Source of the DNA: Flammeovirgaceae bacterium
GTDB lineage: Bacteria > Bacteroidota > Bacteroidia > Cytophagales > Cyclobacteriaceae
DNA: 33,508 nt
Direction: 5' to 3'
NCBI GenBank assembly: GCA_013204595.1
Contig: JABMNK010000062.1
Location: forward strand, 1-33,508
The notes under the pieces were generated by a model. That model was not told the DNA's origin, did not search any database, and was given only the letters and a program-made list of their open reading frames with translations. Both the position numbers and the translations under genes were made by a program. Of the stretch, positions 8,138 to 16,333 are shown in pieces (within the stretch, counting starts at the first letter, position 1; every line of letters begins with the position of its first letter).

Positions 8138-8329
8138 ATGAACACAGGTGTAATGAAATTTTTTAATGAGTCTAAAGGCTACGGATTTATTATTGAGGAT
8201 GGTAATAAAAAGGAACATTTCGTTCACATTTCAGGAGTATTGAGTCAAATTAAAGAAGGTAATGCCGTCGAATTTGAACTAAGAGAGGGTAAAAAGGGAT
8301 TAAATGCAGTCGACGTAAAAGTGATTTAA
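8138..8329 (+). CDS. Cold-shock domain protein (CspA family)
   Basis: This 63-residue protein is a single cold-shock OB fold. RNP1 is KGYGFI (about 13-18) and RNP2 is HFVHIS (about 27-32); the ending EGKKGLNAVDVKVI is typical of Bacteroidota Csps. It binds single-stranded RNA or DNA as a chaperone. The ATG at 8138 (MNTGVMKFF) gives the canonical family N-terminus. An upstream in-frame ATG at 8090 would add a 16-residue AT-rich extension with no family counterpart, so it is rejected. The leader region is very AT-rich, with a palindrome next to the start. The gene is separated from its neighbours by more than 250 bp on each side. Confidence 0.93.
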   Translation: MNTGVMKFFNESKGYGFIIEDGNKKEHFVHISGVLSQIKEGNAVEFELREGKKGLNAVDVKVI

Positions 8330-8752
8330 TATTACTTGATAACGTGGCCTTGAGACAGATTTCAATTAACCAACTCCTCATAGATCTTATTTATTAATCT
8401 AGAATCAAAAAATCAGATTCATTAATAAATCAGTTTTCTAATTTTTTGCGTCTTTTTATCATTGCTTGGTGCGCTATAAATATATTCATGCACCAAAGCA
8501 ATCTGAACAAAAAAGCGTGTTCAAGGGATCCTTCTGATCATCTTTAATACGTTTTATTGATCAATTAATCTTATCTATCCAGAGAGAGGATTATAAGCCC
8601 CTCAATTCCCTTTTATAAAGAAATAAAAACCATTTTCCCCTTTAGCGCAATTTCTGTTTGATTCTGATATCCTATACACTTATTGAAATACAATCGCCAA
8701 ATTGTTTTCAAATAAACAAGAGACATAAGCTGCTGATGAGGACTCAATTGAA
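8330..8752. other. 423-bp gene-free stretch with two hairpins
   Basis: No open frame longer than short noise is seen. It contains the terminator-like hairpin at 8389-8430 and a second structure at 8461-8502, where ATTGCTTGGTGC pairs with GCACCAAAGCAAT across one bulged base and a 17-nt loop. Outer CTTTTT (8450-8455) and AAAAAAG (8508-8514) runs could lengthen that second stem. The second hairpin has no U-tract directly after it on either strand, so a standard intrinsic terminator is doubtful. A small RNA cannot be confirmed or excluded. Confidence 0.5.
8389..8430 (+). terminator. Terminator-like hairpin downstream of the cold-shock gene
   Basis: Arms ATTTATTAAT (8389-8398) and ATTAATAAAT (8421-8430) pair perfectly, and an inner pair GAATC (8402-8406) with GATTC (8416-8420) extends the stem after a 3-nt bulge. 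CAGTTTTCTAATTTTTTG follows, giving a U-rich tail. It lies 60 bp after the cold-shock stop. Confidence 0.45.
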
Positions 8753-9871
8753 TTACTCCACATCCATAAAAGTAAATCTTGGAAGGTTTACAATTTTCCC
8801 GCCATTCATTGCGGATTCATGAGCGCACAATCCCACGCAGGTCCAATTGGCGCTAATTATTGCATTTGGCCAGGGGTCTCTATTAGTTGACAAGGCATTG
8901 ATGAATTCATTAACCATGTGTGGATGAGAACCCCCATGTCCGCCACCTTGTATAAACGAAAGATGGGCGTCATCATGTATTTGCTTAGTGAATGACCTAA
9001 TCTCATCTGGTAATAAATGAGCAAAATCAGGTATCTCAATTTTCTCTGTGATTTCACTTTCTAGGCGCTTGGCTGTATGTAAAATATGGGGCTCCCCTTC
9101 AACAAGAGACCATTCAAAAGATTTTCTGGTTCCGTAGACATCAAATGATTCTCGGTATTGACGCGCTGTATCATGTAAAAATCGCCAAATTTGTGCCGCT
9201 ATGTCAGAATCCTTAATCTTAATATGGCACGTTTCAACGGCAAAAGGACTTCCCGATTTCTCAGCAATGCGATCATTAACAGAACCCGAACCAAAACAAG
9301 AAACATATTCAGCAAAACCATTTACCAAGCCCAAAACAGGAGAAACGACATGGGTAGCATAATGCATAGGAATCATTCTTTCCCAATATTCCGGCCAGCC
9401 CTCCATATCTTGAGGATGTGAGGCTTTCATAAACTGAATTTTTCCAAATTCACCCTTTTGATAAAGGTCTTTAATGAATAAAAATTCACGACTATAGACA
9501 ACCGTTTCAGCCATCATATATTTAAGACCGGTTGCTTTAACCAAGGACACAATTTGCTCACATTCAGCTAGGGTTGTACCCATTGGTACGGTACAAATTA
9601 CATGTTTTCCTGCTTTTAGAGCTTCAATTGACATCCAACCATGGTCACCAATTGGTGAATTTATGTGGACAAAATCAACCATTGGATCCTGAAGAACTGA
9701 CCTAATATCTGTGTGACGTATTTGAATATCAAAAGCATCGCCCACCTGGTTTAGATGGTCCTGATCTCGTTGACAAATTGCATACATTTCTGCGTCTGGA
9801 TGCTTTTGATAAATGGGGATGAATTCTGCTCCAAAGCCTAAACCTATAATAGCTACTCTCTTTTGTCTCAT
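8753..9871 (-). CDS. Gfo/Idh/MocA family oxidoreductase
   Basis: This 372-residue protein has an N-terminal Rossmann domain with GLGFGAEF (about 10-17) and a C-terminal alpha/beta substrate domain of the Gfo/Idh/MocA type. Such enzymes oxidise or reduce sugars, inositols or amino sugars with NAD(P). The usual 'EKP' motif, whose lysine helps catalysis, reads CTVPM at about 93-97, so the standard lysine is absent. A His-rich tract, GGGHGGSHPHMVNEF, lies at about 313-327. No signal peptide is present. It is 102 bp downstream of the large cytochrome lipoprotein on the same strand. Substrate is unknown, and the altered motif makes a non-standard reaction or a different active-site layout possible. 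Confidence 0.85.
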   Translation of the reverse strand: MRQKRVAIIGLGFGAEFIPIYQKHPDAEMYAICQRDQDHLNQVGDAFDIQIRHTDIRSVLQDPMVDFVHINSPIGDHGWMSIEALKAGKHVICTVPMGTTLAECEQIVSLVKATGLKYMMAETVVYSREFLFIKDLYQKGEFGKIQFMKASHPQDMEGWPEYWERMIPMHYATHVVSPVLGLVNGFAEYVSCFGSGSVNDRIAEKSGSPFAVETCHIKIKDSDIAAQIWRFLHDTARQYRESFDVYGTRKSFEWSLVEGEPHILHTAKRLESEITEKIEIPDFAHLLPDEIRSFTKQIHDDAHLSFIQGGGHGGSHPHMVNEFINALSTNRDPWPNAIISANWTCVGLCAHESAMNGGKIVNLPRFTFMDVE

Positions 9872-9973
9872 TTTTAAAATTTACATGGTAATTATTAAAA
9901 TTTAAAATTGATTAAATACCTATCTTGTTGAGATGATAAATCAAGTAAAGAAAACTGAAATTGAAGAATTAAA

Positions 9974-12900
9974 CTATTTAGTTTTCCTATTTGCTAAAAA
10001 CTCGATTACATCTCTTATTTCACGTTTGGTCATGATCCCTCCCATCGCAGGCATACTAGAGGGTAAGTTTGTTCGCGTTTCAACTCGATCTAGGGCTATC
10101 TTAATAGGTTCTGCCGCTGATGTCCTTAAAACAAGTTCATCCATATCTTCTTCTAATAATATCCCCGAAACCACCTGTCCGCCTTTTAAGGTCAGACTTA
10201 CTGAACCATAGCCAGGTGACAATCTCTTTGTCGGTTCAATCAATGCTTCTAATAGCTGCTCTCTGGTGAAAATATTACCAATATTGGCGAGTATCGGGCC
10301 CACTGTTCCGGGCTCATCTCGTGAACCATGGCAACGAACACATTGACCCGCGCTGCTTTCATAATAGTAATTAATTCCATTTCTCATATTACCTCCATAC
10401 AAGGTTTCTTTAAAATCTTCAACAGTTTCACCTTCTGAAATTAATGGTTTAATTTTTGCTATTAAATCCTCTGATTTAGAGGATATTACAGATTCATATA
10501 AATCTAGGTGCAAGGCAGAATTCAATTGGCCATCAGACATATTAATAATAAGTTCCCCTAAAATATCATTGATTATCTGGGCATCCATTTTGCCTAAAAC
10601 TTTCAATAATTCCTGCTGTTCTCGAATAGTTCCTTTAGCGAAAATTGGATGCACTACTTCTTGTAATTGTCTATTATCCAACGCTACTTGATCCAGTAAT
10701 CCGATGGCACTTGAACGCACGATGACCTCTGAATCTCGCATAGCAAGCGAAATACCGGAAAGTATGTTATCTGACCCAAGCGTACTCATGCTCGTTATTG
10801 CTGCGGCGCGCACGCGTGGGTCCTTGCTTTTGTTTAATAAATCATCCATCACATCAGCTGATGCGCCTACTTTAGTAGTGGCAAACATTTCGATCATGGC
10901 GACCTGAACTTCAGGGTCGAGCTCTGTTTTCAAATTTGTTAAAAGCATTAATGACTTCTCTTGTAAGGTATTTAAATTTCTTACTTGGGGGCCTCTAAAC
11001 CTACCATCCACTCGGTCTAGCACAGAAGGTGAGGCCCAATGCTCAATCGCTGATATCGCCTCTATTCTAAGGTGACTAGCTACTTTAGTGTTATTGGCAA
11101 ACTGAACCAATAAATCCAATTCTTGGTCTCCTCCTACCCTAGAGGCTGCACCAATGGCCCTTCTTAAGAGCGGCGCTGATTGCAAGTCCTGACGAGACAA
11201 TAAGGCCGCTAAGTCACTTAAATTTTCTTCGACAGACCAATCATCATTAATGGCACGTGCTGCTTCTGTCACGATATATTCGTCTGCATCATTTAAGAAA
11301 TATTTCAGGTTTGGGTGTGACCACTTTCTTAAAATCAACACCGCCGCTAATCGCAATGACTTATTTGGGTTATCTACCAATGCCAAAATAGGTTTTTGAG
11401 CTCCTATGCGACTTAAGGCCAATACAGCCACGTGTCTCATATAGACATCTTGATCGTTATTATCTGCCAAAAGTTTTAATAATGGCGTCACAGCCTTTTT
11501 CTCTTGAATTCTGCCCAGTGCCTGGGCCCCGTAAAATTGAACACGCTGACTCTGATGATTCAATAAATTAAGCAACTGCTCACTAGCCTCCGTAAATCTA
11601 ACATCTCCAATGATTTTGGCAGCTTGAGCAACGATTTCAGGATCATCGTCTGATAATAGATCAACAAGATGTGTCGTGAGAGATACGTCTTTGGCTGCCA
11701 TTTGTCCAATCCCCCATATCGCATGTACCCGCATTAATTGATGCTGCGTTTGAAGACTTGCTTCTTTAAGTAAGGCTATTTTTCCCCGCACTACCAATTC
11801 AAATTGTGCCTTCTGGCGAATTCTCATGTCTTGATATTTGAGTAATTCCAAGAGTCTTTGATCACTTTCATTTTGGTAATCAAGTTGCATCAATTTCTTA
11901 GTTTGTATTCTTTCTTCAAGCAAATCATTTTCATCTCCCGAAACATCAATCTTCCAAACGCGGCCATAATTTTTGGTATCCCATCCATTAACCCAATCTG
12001 CTAGATAAAGCGCTCCATCTGCGCCAAAGCGTATACCAGTGGGTAATAAGCCACTCAAAACATCCGTTTCATGATCCATCTCAAAACTTACGCCTTTTGG
12101 TTTTAAAGTGAATCCCCAAATATGAGAGCGCGATGGATTACCTACAAACTCTGATACAAAGAAATGATTTTGCCACTTTTTGCCCAAACCCGTTCCTGGG
12201 TTATAAGTAAATCCCGTAGGTCCATTATGGTAATTCATTATAGGTGGAATGATGTAAGCCGCTTGACCCTCCCATCGTGGTTTATAGAGTACTTCATCCA
12301 TCCAGACGTTATAACCGTTATTTTTGGGATCTGTGTATTTACCATATTGCCAATTTGATCGCCAGCCTGCGTCAGAACCCTCTACGATATGCACTAATCT
12401 TTCACTTTCACCCTCATGGTCTCCATCATTGTCTTGACCAATAATATTACCATAAACATCAAAGGCAAACTCATGCGTATTTCTCAAACCTGCAGCGAAA
12501 ACTTCAAAATCAGAGCCATCCGGATTTGACCTCACCAAAACCCCTTGATTGGGATAAACATACTGCTTACCTTCCTTGTCTGTAAGATTTGCTCCTATAT
12601 CTCCTATACCCCAATAAATCTTACCATCCGGACCTTCAATTGCACCTGACATACCGTGTCCGCTAAAACCAATATGAATGGCAAACCCAGTATTAATTGA
12701 TTCTTTGGTTTCAAAATAACCATCTGAATCTTTATCTTCCAATCGCCACATATCGGGACCAATACCTACAAACATGTCATGATCCCTTACTAATAAGGCA
12801 CCAGCGACATCTGTGATCTCCTCGTGAAAATCATTTAAAACTCTTGTGGCGATGTCTGCCATACCATCATCATTGGTATCTTCCAATTTCCATACTTCAT

Positions 12901-13360
12901 CACGTTCCACCGCCAAATCTTTCCAATCATGTAGACTGTCATTATTTAGGTCTAAAAGCCAGCTGTTTTCAGTACTTTTTTCAGTAGCAAAAATCTCTTT
13001 CAAATAAGCACGGCGTTCTTCTACCGTTTTCAAAGCAATGGATCTAGTCATCCAATCTTCATGCCCTCGAATATCAAATTCAGAATGCTTCTGACGATTG
13101 GTTCGTGTAAGGTAAATACTTCCAAAATTGTCAATAGACATCGCAATGGGGTCTGGAGCCAATGAGTCAGTTGCCCAAAGGCTTATTTCAAGACCCTCTG
13201 CTAATTGAATGGCAGTGTTTTCTTTAAGTTCTTTTGCCTTTGCAAAACTTTTTGTAGCATCCTCTCGGATCACCTTGATTGTCTCTCTATCTTCGGCGAC
13301 TTGACAAGCATTTAAAAGAATTAAACAAATAAGGATCCAACAACTGGTAAAATGACGCAT
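9974..13360 (-). CDS. Lipoprotein with beta-propeller dehydrogenase-like, HEAT-repeat and cytochrome c domains
   Basis: This 1128-residue protein begins with a lipoprotein signal (ILLNAC, Cys19). Residues of about 40-480 form a glucose/sorbosone-dehydrogenase-like propeller of the kind found in PVC-type heme-binding proteins. Acidic loops such as LEDTNDDGMADIAT and LEDKDSDGYFET look like calcium sites, and GQDNDGDHEGESERLVHIVEG is characteristic. Residues of about 490-960 are HEAT-like helical repeats. The C-terminus is a c-type cytochrome with CVRCH at 1007-1011 and a likely Met ligand in SMPAMGG (about 1103-1107). It would be an envelope-anchored dehydrogenase passing electrons through its own heme, with an unknown sugar-like substrate. 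Related proteins abound in Planctomycetes and marine Bacteroidota. The architecture is clear; the reaction is inferred. Confidence 0.88.
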   Translation of the reverse strand: MRHFTSCWILICLILLNACQVAEDRETIKVIREDATKSFAKAKELKENTAIQLAEGLEISLWATDSLAPDPIAMSIDNFGSIYLTRTNRQKHSEFDIRGHEDWMTRSIALKTVEERRAYLKEIFATEKSTENSWLLDLNNDSLHDWKDLAVERDEVWKLEDTNDDGMADIATRVLNDFHEEITDVAGALLVRDHDMFVGIGPDMWRLEDKDSDGYFETKESINTGFAIHIGFSGHGMSGAIEGPDGKIYWGIGDIGANLTDKEGKQYVYPNQGVLVRSNPDGSDFEVFAAGLRNTHEFAFDVYGNIIGQDNDGDHEGESERLVHIVEGSDAGWRSNWQYGKYTDPKNNGYNVWMDEVLYKPRWEGQAAYIIPPIMNYHNGPTGFTYNPGTGLGKKWQNHFFVSEFVGNPSRSHIWGFTLKPKGVSFEMDHETDVLSGLLPTGIRFGADGALYLADWVNGWDTKNYGRVWKIDVSGDENDLLEERIQTKKLMQLDYQNESDQRLLELLKYQDMRIRQKAQFELVVRGKIALLKEASLQTQHQLMRVHAIWGIGQMAAKDVSLTTHLVDLLSDDDPEIVAQAAKIIGDVRFTEASEQLLNLLNHQSQRVQFYGAQALGRIQEKKAVTPLLKLLADNNDQDVYMRHVAVLALSRIGAQKPILALVDNPNKSLRLAAVLILRKWSHPNLKYFLNDADEYIVTEAARAINDDWSVEENLSDLAALLSRQDLQSAPLLRRAIGAASRVGGDQELDLLVQFANNTKVASHLRIEAISAIEHWASPSVLDRVDGRFRGPQVRNLNTLQEKSLMLLTNLKTELDPEVQVAMIEMFATTKVGASADVMDDLLNKSKDPRVRAAAITSMSTLGSDNILSGISLAMRDSEVIVRSSAIGLLDQVALDNRQLQEVVHPIFAKGTIREQQELLKVLGKMDAQIINDILGELIINMSDGQLNSALHLDLYESVISSKSEDLIAKIKPLISEGETVEDFKETLYGGNMRNGINYYYESSAGQCVRCHGSRDEPGTVGPILANIGNIFTREQLLEALIEPTKRLSPGYGSVSLTLKGGQVVSGILLEEDMDELVLRTSAAEPIKIALDRVETRTNLPSSMPAMGGIMTKREIRDVIEFLANRKTK

Positions 13361-13559
13361 AATAATTAAAAAAAAAGTGTTAAAAACATGGTAATATAGA
13401 AAACTCTTATTTTAAAAATGCACATGCAAATCAAAAAAACACCTCAATAGATAAATTTGATAAAAATAGAATCCACGAAGGTGACAAAGATGATTTTATC
13501 CTCAGCATCAGCCATTCATACAATAAGATAGGTAAATCCAAACCCTTTGCGCTAATAAC

Positions 13560-15611
13560 TTATTGAGGATGATAAATCCTTACTGCCTCTTTTCTTACCA
13601 AATTAATATCTAAGGTCATCGACTTTCGCTGCTGATTGACGAATAATTCCATTTGATCGTCATAATGAGGGCTATCTGAGTGATTAGACGCCCCATAATT
13701 GTTTACCGTTTCAATAATAGGAAGCCCCTCTGATGGGTACTTAACGAGCATTATATAAGACTCACCTGCAATACCCTTAACACGACCTTCTTTATAAGGT
13801 CCACTGTACATTGCGGCAAGAACATCTCCTAGTCCCATTATGGGCAATGCTTTTTTACCACGGACCAAAAATTGATACTCTCCCACAGTCACTTCGACCT
13901 TTCCGAAGTGCTCAATGAGGTAGTCGTGTGTATAAAGTAAGGATTCTATCATTTGATTTGGCTGAACATTTCCTACATCTATGGTTCCCGATTTATTCAT
14001 CAGATGTCTATAAAACTCATTAAAATGAACCATACCCATATCATTCAATTCTGAAGATCGATTCCAACTTTGTAATATTCTTACAACATCTGCTGCTCGT
14101 CCAGCCAATAGCGGCTCCATTTTAAATACGTTATTCACGTTGATGTTAAACATAAGAGAATCCGGTAAGGTCACATCATATTTTATTTTCAAAAAATCTT
14201 CCCAAGAAATTTTATCATACTGACGCATCAACTCCATAAACCGCGTACTTCGATTGTTTTCGTGAGCCTCAAATCCCATGGTGGGATCGAAATTATCTAT
14301 TTGTAAATTATCCCTAGAAGCTGTGGCATTAAATGCGGCATTATTGGTATTAAACAAATAACCTGACGTTGGATTGGTTAATTGGGGTAGATCAGAAAAG
14401 GGATGATAAGTCGTTGGCAATGTTTTATGCGTGTTTCCAGGTAGCGTTCCTTTCCAATCAAAACTAGCATCTCTCATAGGTATTTTCCCGTTTCCAACAT
14501 AGAAAATATTGTCTTCTCTGTCAGCGTAAACAATATTAAAACCAGGAATTCCTGTCATTTCCAATGCGGCTTTAAATTCAGTTAAATTAGTTGCCTTATT
14601 CATGTTGTACCATTGCTCAACTGCCCTTATTTCATGAAAAATCGCCATATTAAAAGCAAATACACCTTTTTCATTTTTCACTACTGGTCCATATTTTGAA
14701 TAATAAGCATCTTTTTTTACGGTAATATTGACCTTAGAAAACAATTTTATCTTTAGCTTTTCTACTCGATGTTCCAGCTCATACCAATCATCGTCTATGC
14801 GGTATTTATTTTCATCATCTGGGCTCATTTCTAATTCAAAAACATCTAATTTGTCTGGACTATTTACCGTATGCGCCCAACCTAAATATTCATTGGTCCC
14901 ATGGAATATTATGGGGCCTCCAGGAAATAAGCCACCCATCATATTCCATCCTTCATCACTTACTAGATGGGCTTCATACCATGCCGCCGGACCTTCTAAA
15001 GGCTGATGTGAATTTATGGCTAAGAATACCTGATCACTCTTGGTCTTTTGTCGGTTAAATGCCATCGCATTAGAGCCTATTCCTTTGAGGGCTGCTTTAT
15101 CTATGTCTCCTTTAAAAAGCTTGGGAATCATACCATCTGCTCCATCAATAATCGCCAACTGCAATACGTACGCTTGAAACATGTCCTCTATGGTCAACGG
15201 AAAGAATTTCTTTAACAAAATTTCTTTGGGGTGTGCCAACGCATAGGCATTGATTCCCGCAAGATATCCTTGAGCCACCTTCATGAAAGCTGGTGATACG
15301 TCGTCAATATGATTGGCTACTATTTCCTCACATCTGAGCAGGCCTACGACATAATCAATGGGAGCTCCCTCCCTGCCCATATATTGCCCAAGTAATTTTT
15401 TGGCCGCCAACAAGGTAAACTGAATGGTTTTAAAATCATCTTCCGCGTGGGCCCATGCCAAGCCATAAGAAACTTGTGCATCAGTAGGTGCATAAATATG
15501 AGGAACACCCCATTTATCTCTAATAATTTCAATTTGTTCTGGATTCCACTGTGCAAGGAGTCCTACAGAATGAAACAAAAACACAACCAACAAGAATCTA
15601 TTTTTAGTCAT
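13560..15611 (-). CDS. Exported penicillin acylase family protein (Ntn hydrolase, peptidase S45)
   Basis: This 683-residue precursor has a signal peptide (about 1-20, ending LLAQ) and the S45 layout. An alpha-chain segment starts IIRDKWGVPHIYAPTDAQVSYG with GLAWAHAEDDF at 50-60. The autocleavage site is G-Ser180 in GIGSNAMAF, with Ser180 as the N-terminal nucleophile of the beta chain. The beta chain carries AINSHQPLEGPAAWYEAHL and a C-terminal NNYGASNHSDSPHYDDQM segment. S45 enzymes split amide bonds of acylated compounds, including beta-lactams and acyl-homoserine lactones; the substrate here is unknown. All key features seem intact, so an active periplasmic enzyme is expected. It lies 199 bp upstream of the cytochrome lipoprotein on the same strand and is divergent from the SGNH hydrolase (55-bp gap). 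Confidence 0.9.
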   Translation of the reverse strand: MTKNRFLLVVFLFHSVGLLAQWNPEQIEIIRDKWGVPHIYAPTDAQVSYGLAWAHAEDDFKTIQFTLLAAKKLLGQYMGREGAPIDYVVGLLRCEEIVANHIDDVSPAFMKVAQGYLAGINAYALAHPKEILLKKFFPLTIEDMFQAYVLQLAIIDGADGMIPKLFKGDIDKAALKGIGSNAMAFNRQKTKSDQVFLAINSHQPLEGPAAWYEAHLVSDEGWNMMGGLFPGGPIIFHGTNEYLGWAHTVNSPDKLDVFELEMSPDDENKYRIDDDWYELEHRVEKLKIKLFSKVNITVKKDAYYSKYGPVVKNEKGVFAFNMAIFHEIRAVEQWYNMNKATNLTEFKAALEMTGIPGFNIVYADREDNIFYVGNGKIPMRDASFDWKGTLPGNTHKTLPTTYHPFSDLPQLTNPTSGYLFNTNNAAFNATASRDNLQIDNFDPTMGFEAHENNRSTRFMELMRQYDKISWEDFLKIKYDVTLPDSLMFNINVNNVFKMEPLLAGRAADVVRILQSWNRSSELNDMGMVHFNEFYRHLMNKSGTIDVGNVQPNQMIESLLYTHDYLIEHFGKVEVTVGEYQFLVRGKKALPIMGLGDVLAAMYSGPYKEGRVKGIAGESYIMLVKYPSEGLPIIETVNNYGASNHSDSPHYDDQMELFVNQQRKSMTLDINLVRKEAVRIYHPQ

Positions 15612-15666
15612 AATAACTATGGTTAACGAAAATTAATTACCTTGAATTGAGCAATTTATATTTTTT

Positions 15667-16320
15667 ATGAATACTGTCCGCAACTTAATAAAATTGGGTC
15701 TTTTTTTCTTTCTCCATTCGGTATTTGCTCAGGTGTCACCGCCCTTTCAAGAGGAGGTAAATGAAATCTTATCAAGGTACTCTGATGGCAAACCTATCAA
15801 CCCTATTATTTTTACAGGAAGTTCGACCATCAAAATGTGGAGAACCCTTCAAGAGCTTAATCCTAATAAAATGATTTTAAATCATGGATTTGGTGGTTCT
15901 CAAACTTCAGATCTACTCATTTATACCAAAGATTTAATAACCGACTTTGAACCTACCATGATCTTTATCTATGAAGGCGATAACGATTTGGCAAATAATA
16001 AAACTGTCAATCAGATTATTTCGGAAACTAAAGCGTTGATTCAAAGAATAAGAAAAAAAGCTTCAAAAACACCTATCTATTTGATTTCGCCAAAACCAAG
16101 TATCAATCGATGGCATCTACATTTGCAATTTGAAGACCTCAATACTGCTTTACAAGAATTGACCGTAAAAGAGAACGCTATCGGTTTTATTGATCTTTGG
16201 ACTCCTATGCTCGATGAAAAAGGTGTTGTTCAAGGGGATCTTTTCCTCTCTGACAACTTACACATGAATGAAAAAGGGTATGCCATCTGGCATCGCGTCA
16301 TTTGGGAATACCTCAAATGA
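15667..16320 (+). CDS. Exported SGNH/GDSL-type hydrolase
   Basis: This 217-residue protein has a signal peptide ending in VFAQ (about 1-22). The SGNH blocks are block I FTGSSTIKMW with Ser53 as nucleophile, block II HGFGGSQTSDLL with the oxyanion Gly, block III YEGDNDLAN with the Asn, and block V DNLHMNEKGY with Asp196 and His199. This short type (GSST in place of GDSL) is common in Bacteroidota, where it is annotated as lysophospholipase-like or acetylesterase-like. It probably removes ester groups from lipids or polysaccharides in the periplasm. The gene is divergent from the penicillin acylase gene and convergent with the glucanotransferase, 13 bp away. Confidence 0.88.
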   Translation: MNTVRNLIKLGLFFFLHSVFAQVSPPFQEEVNEILSRYSDGKPINPIIFTGSSTIKMWRTLQELNPNKMILNHGFGGSQTSDLLIYTKDLITDFEPTMIFIYEGDNDLANNKTVNQIISETKALIQRIRKKASKTPIYLISPKPSINRWHLHLQFEDLNTALQELTVKENAIGFIDLWTPMLDEKGVVQGDLFLSDNLHMNEKGYAIWHRVIWEYLK

Positions 16321-16333
16321 GTCATTAATGAAC

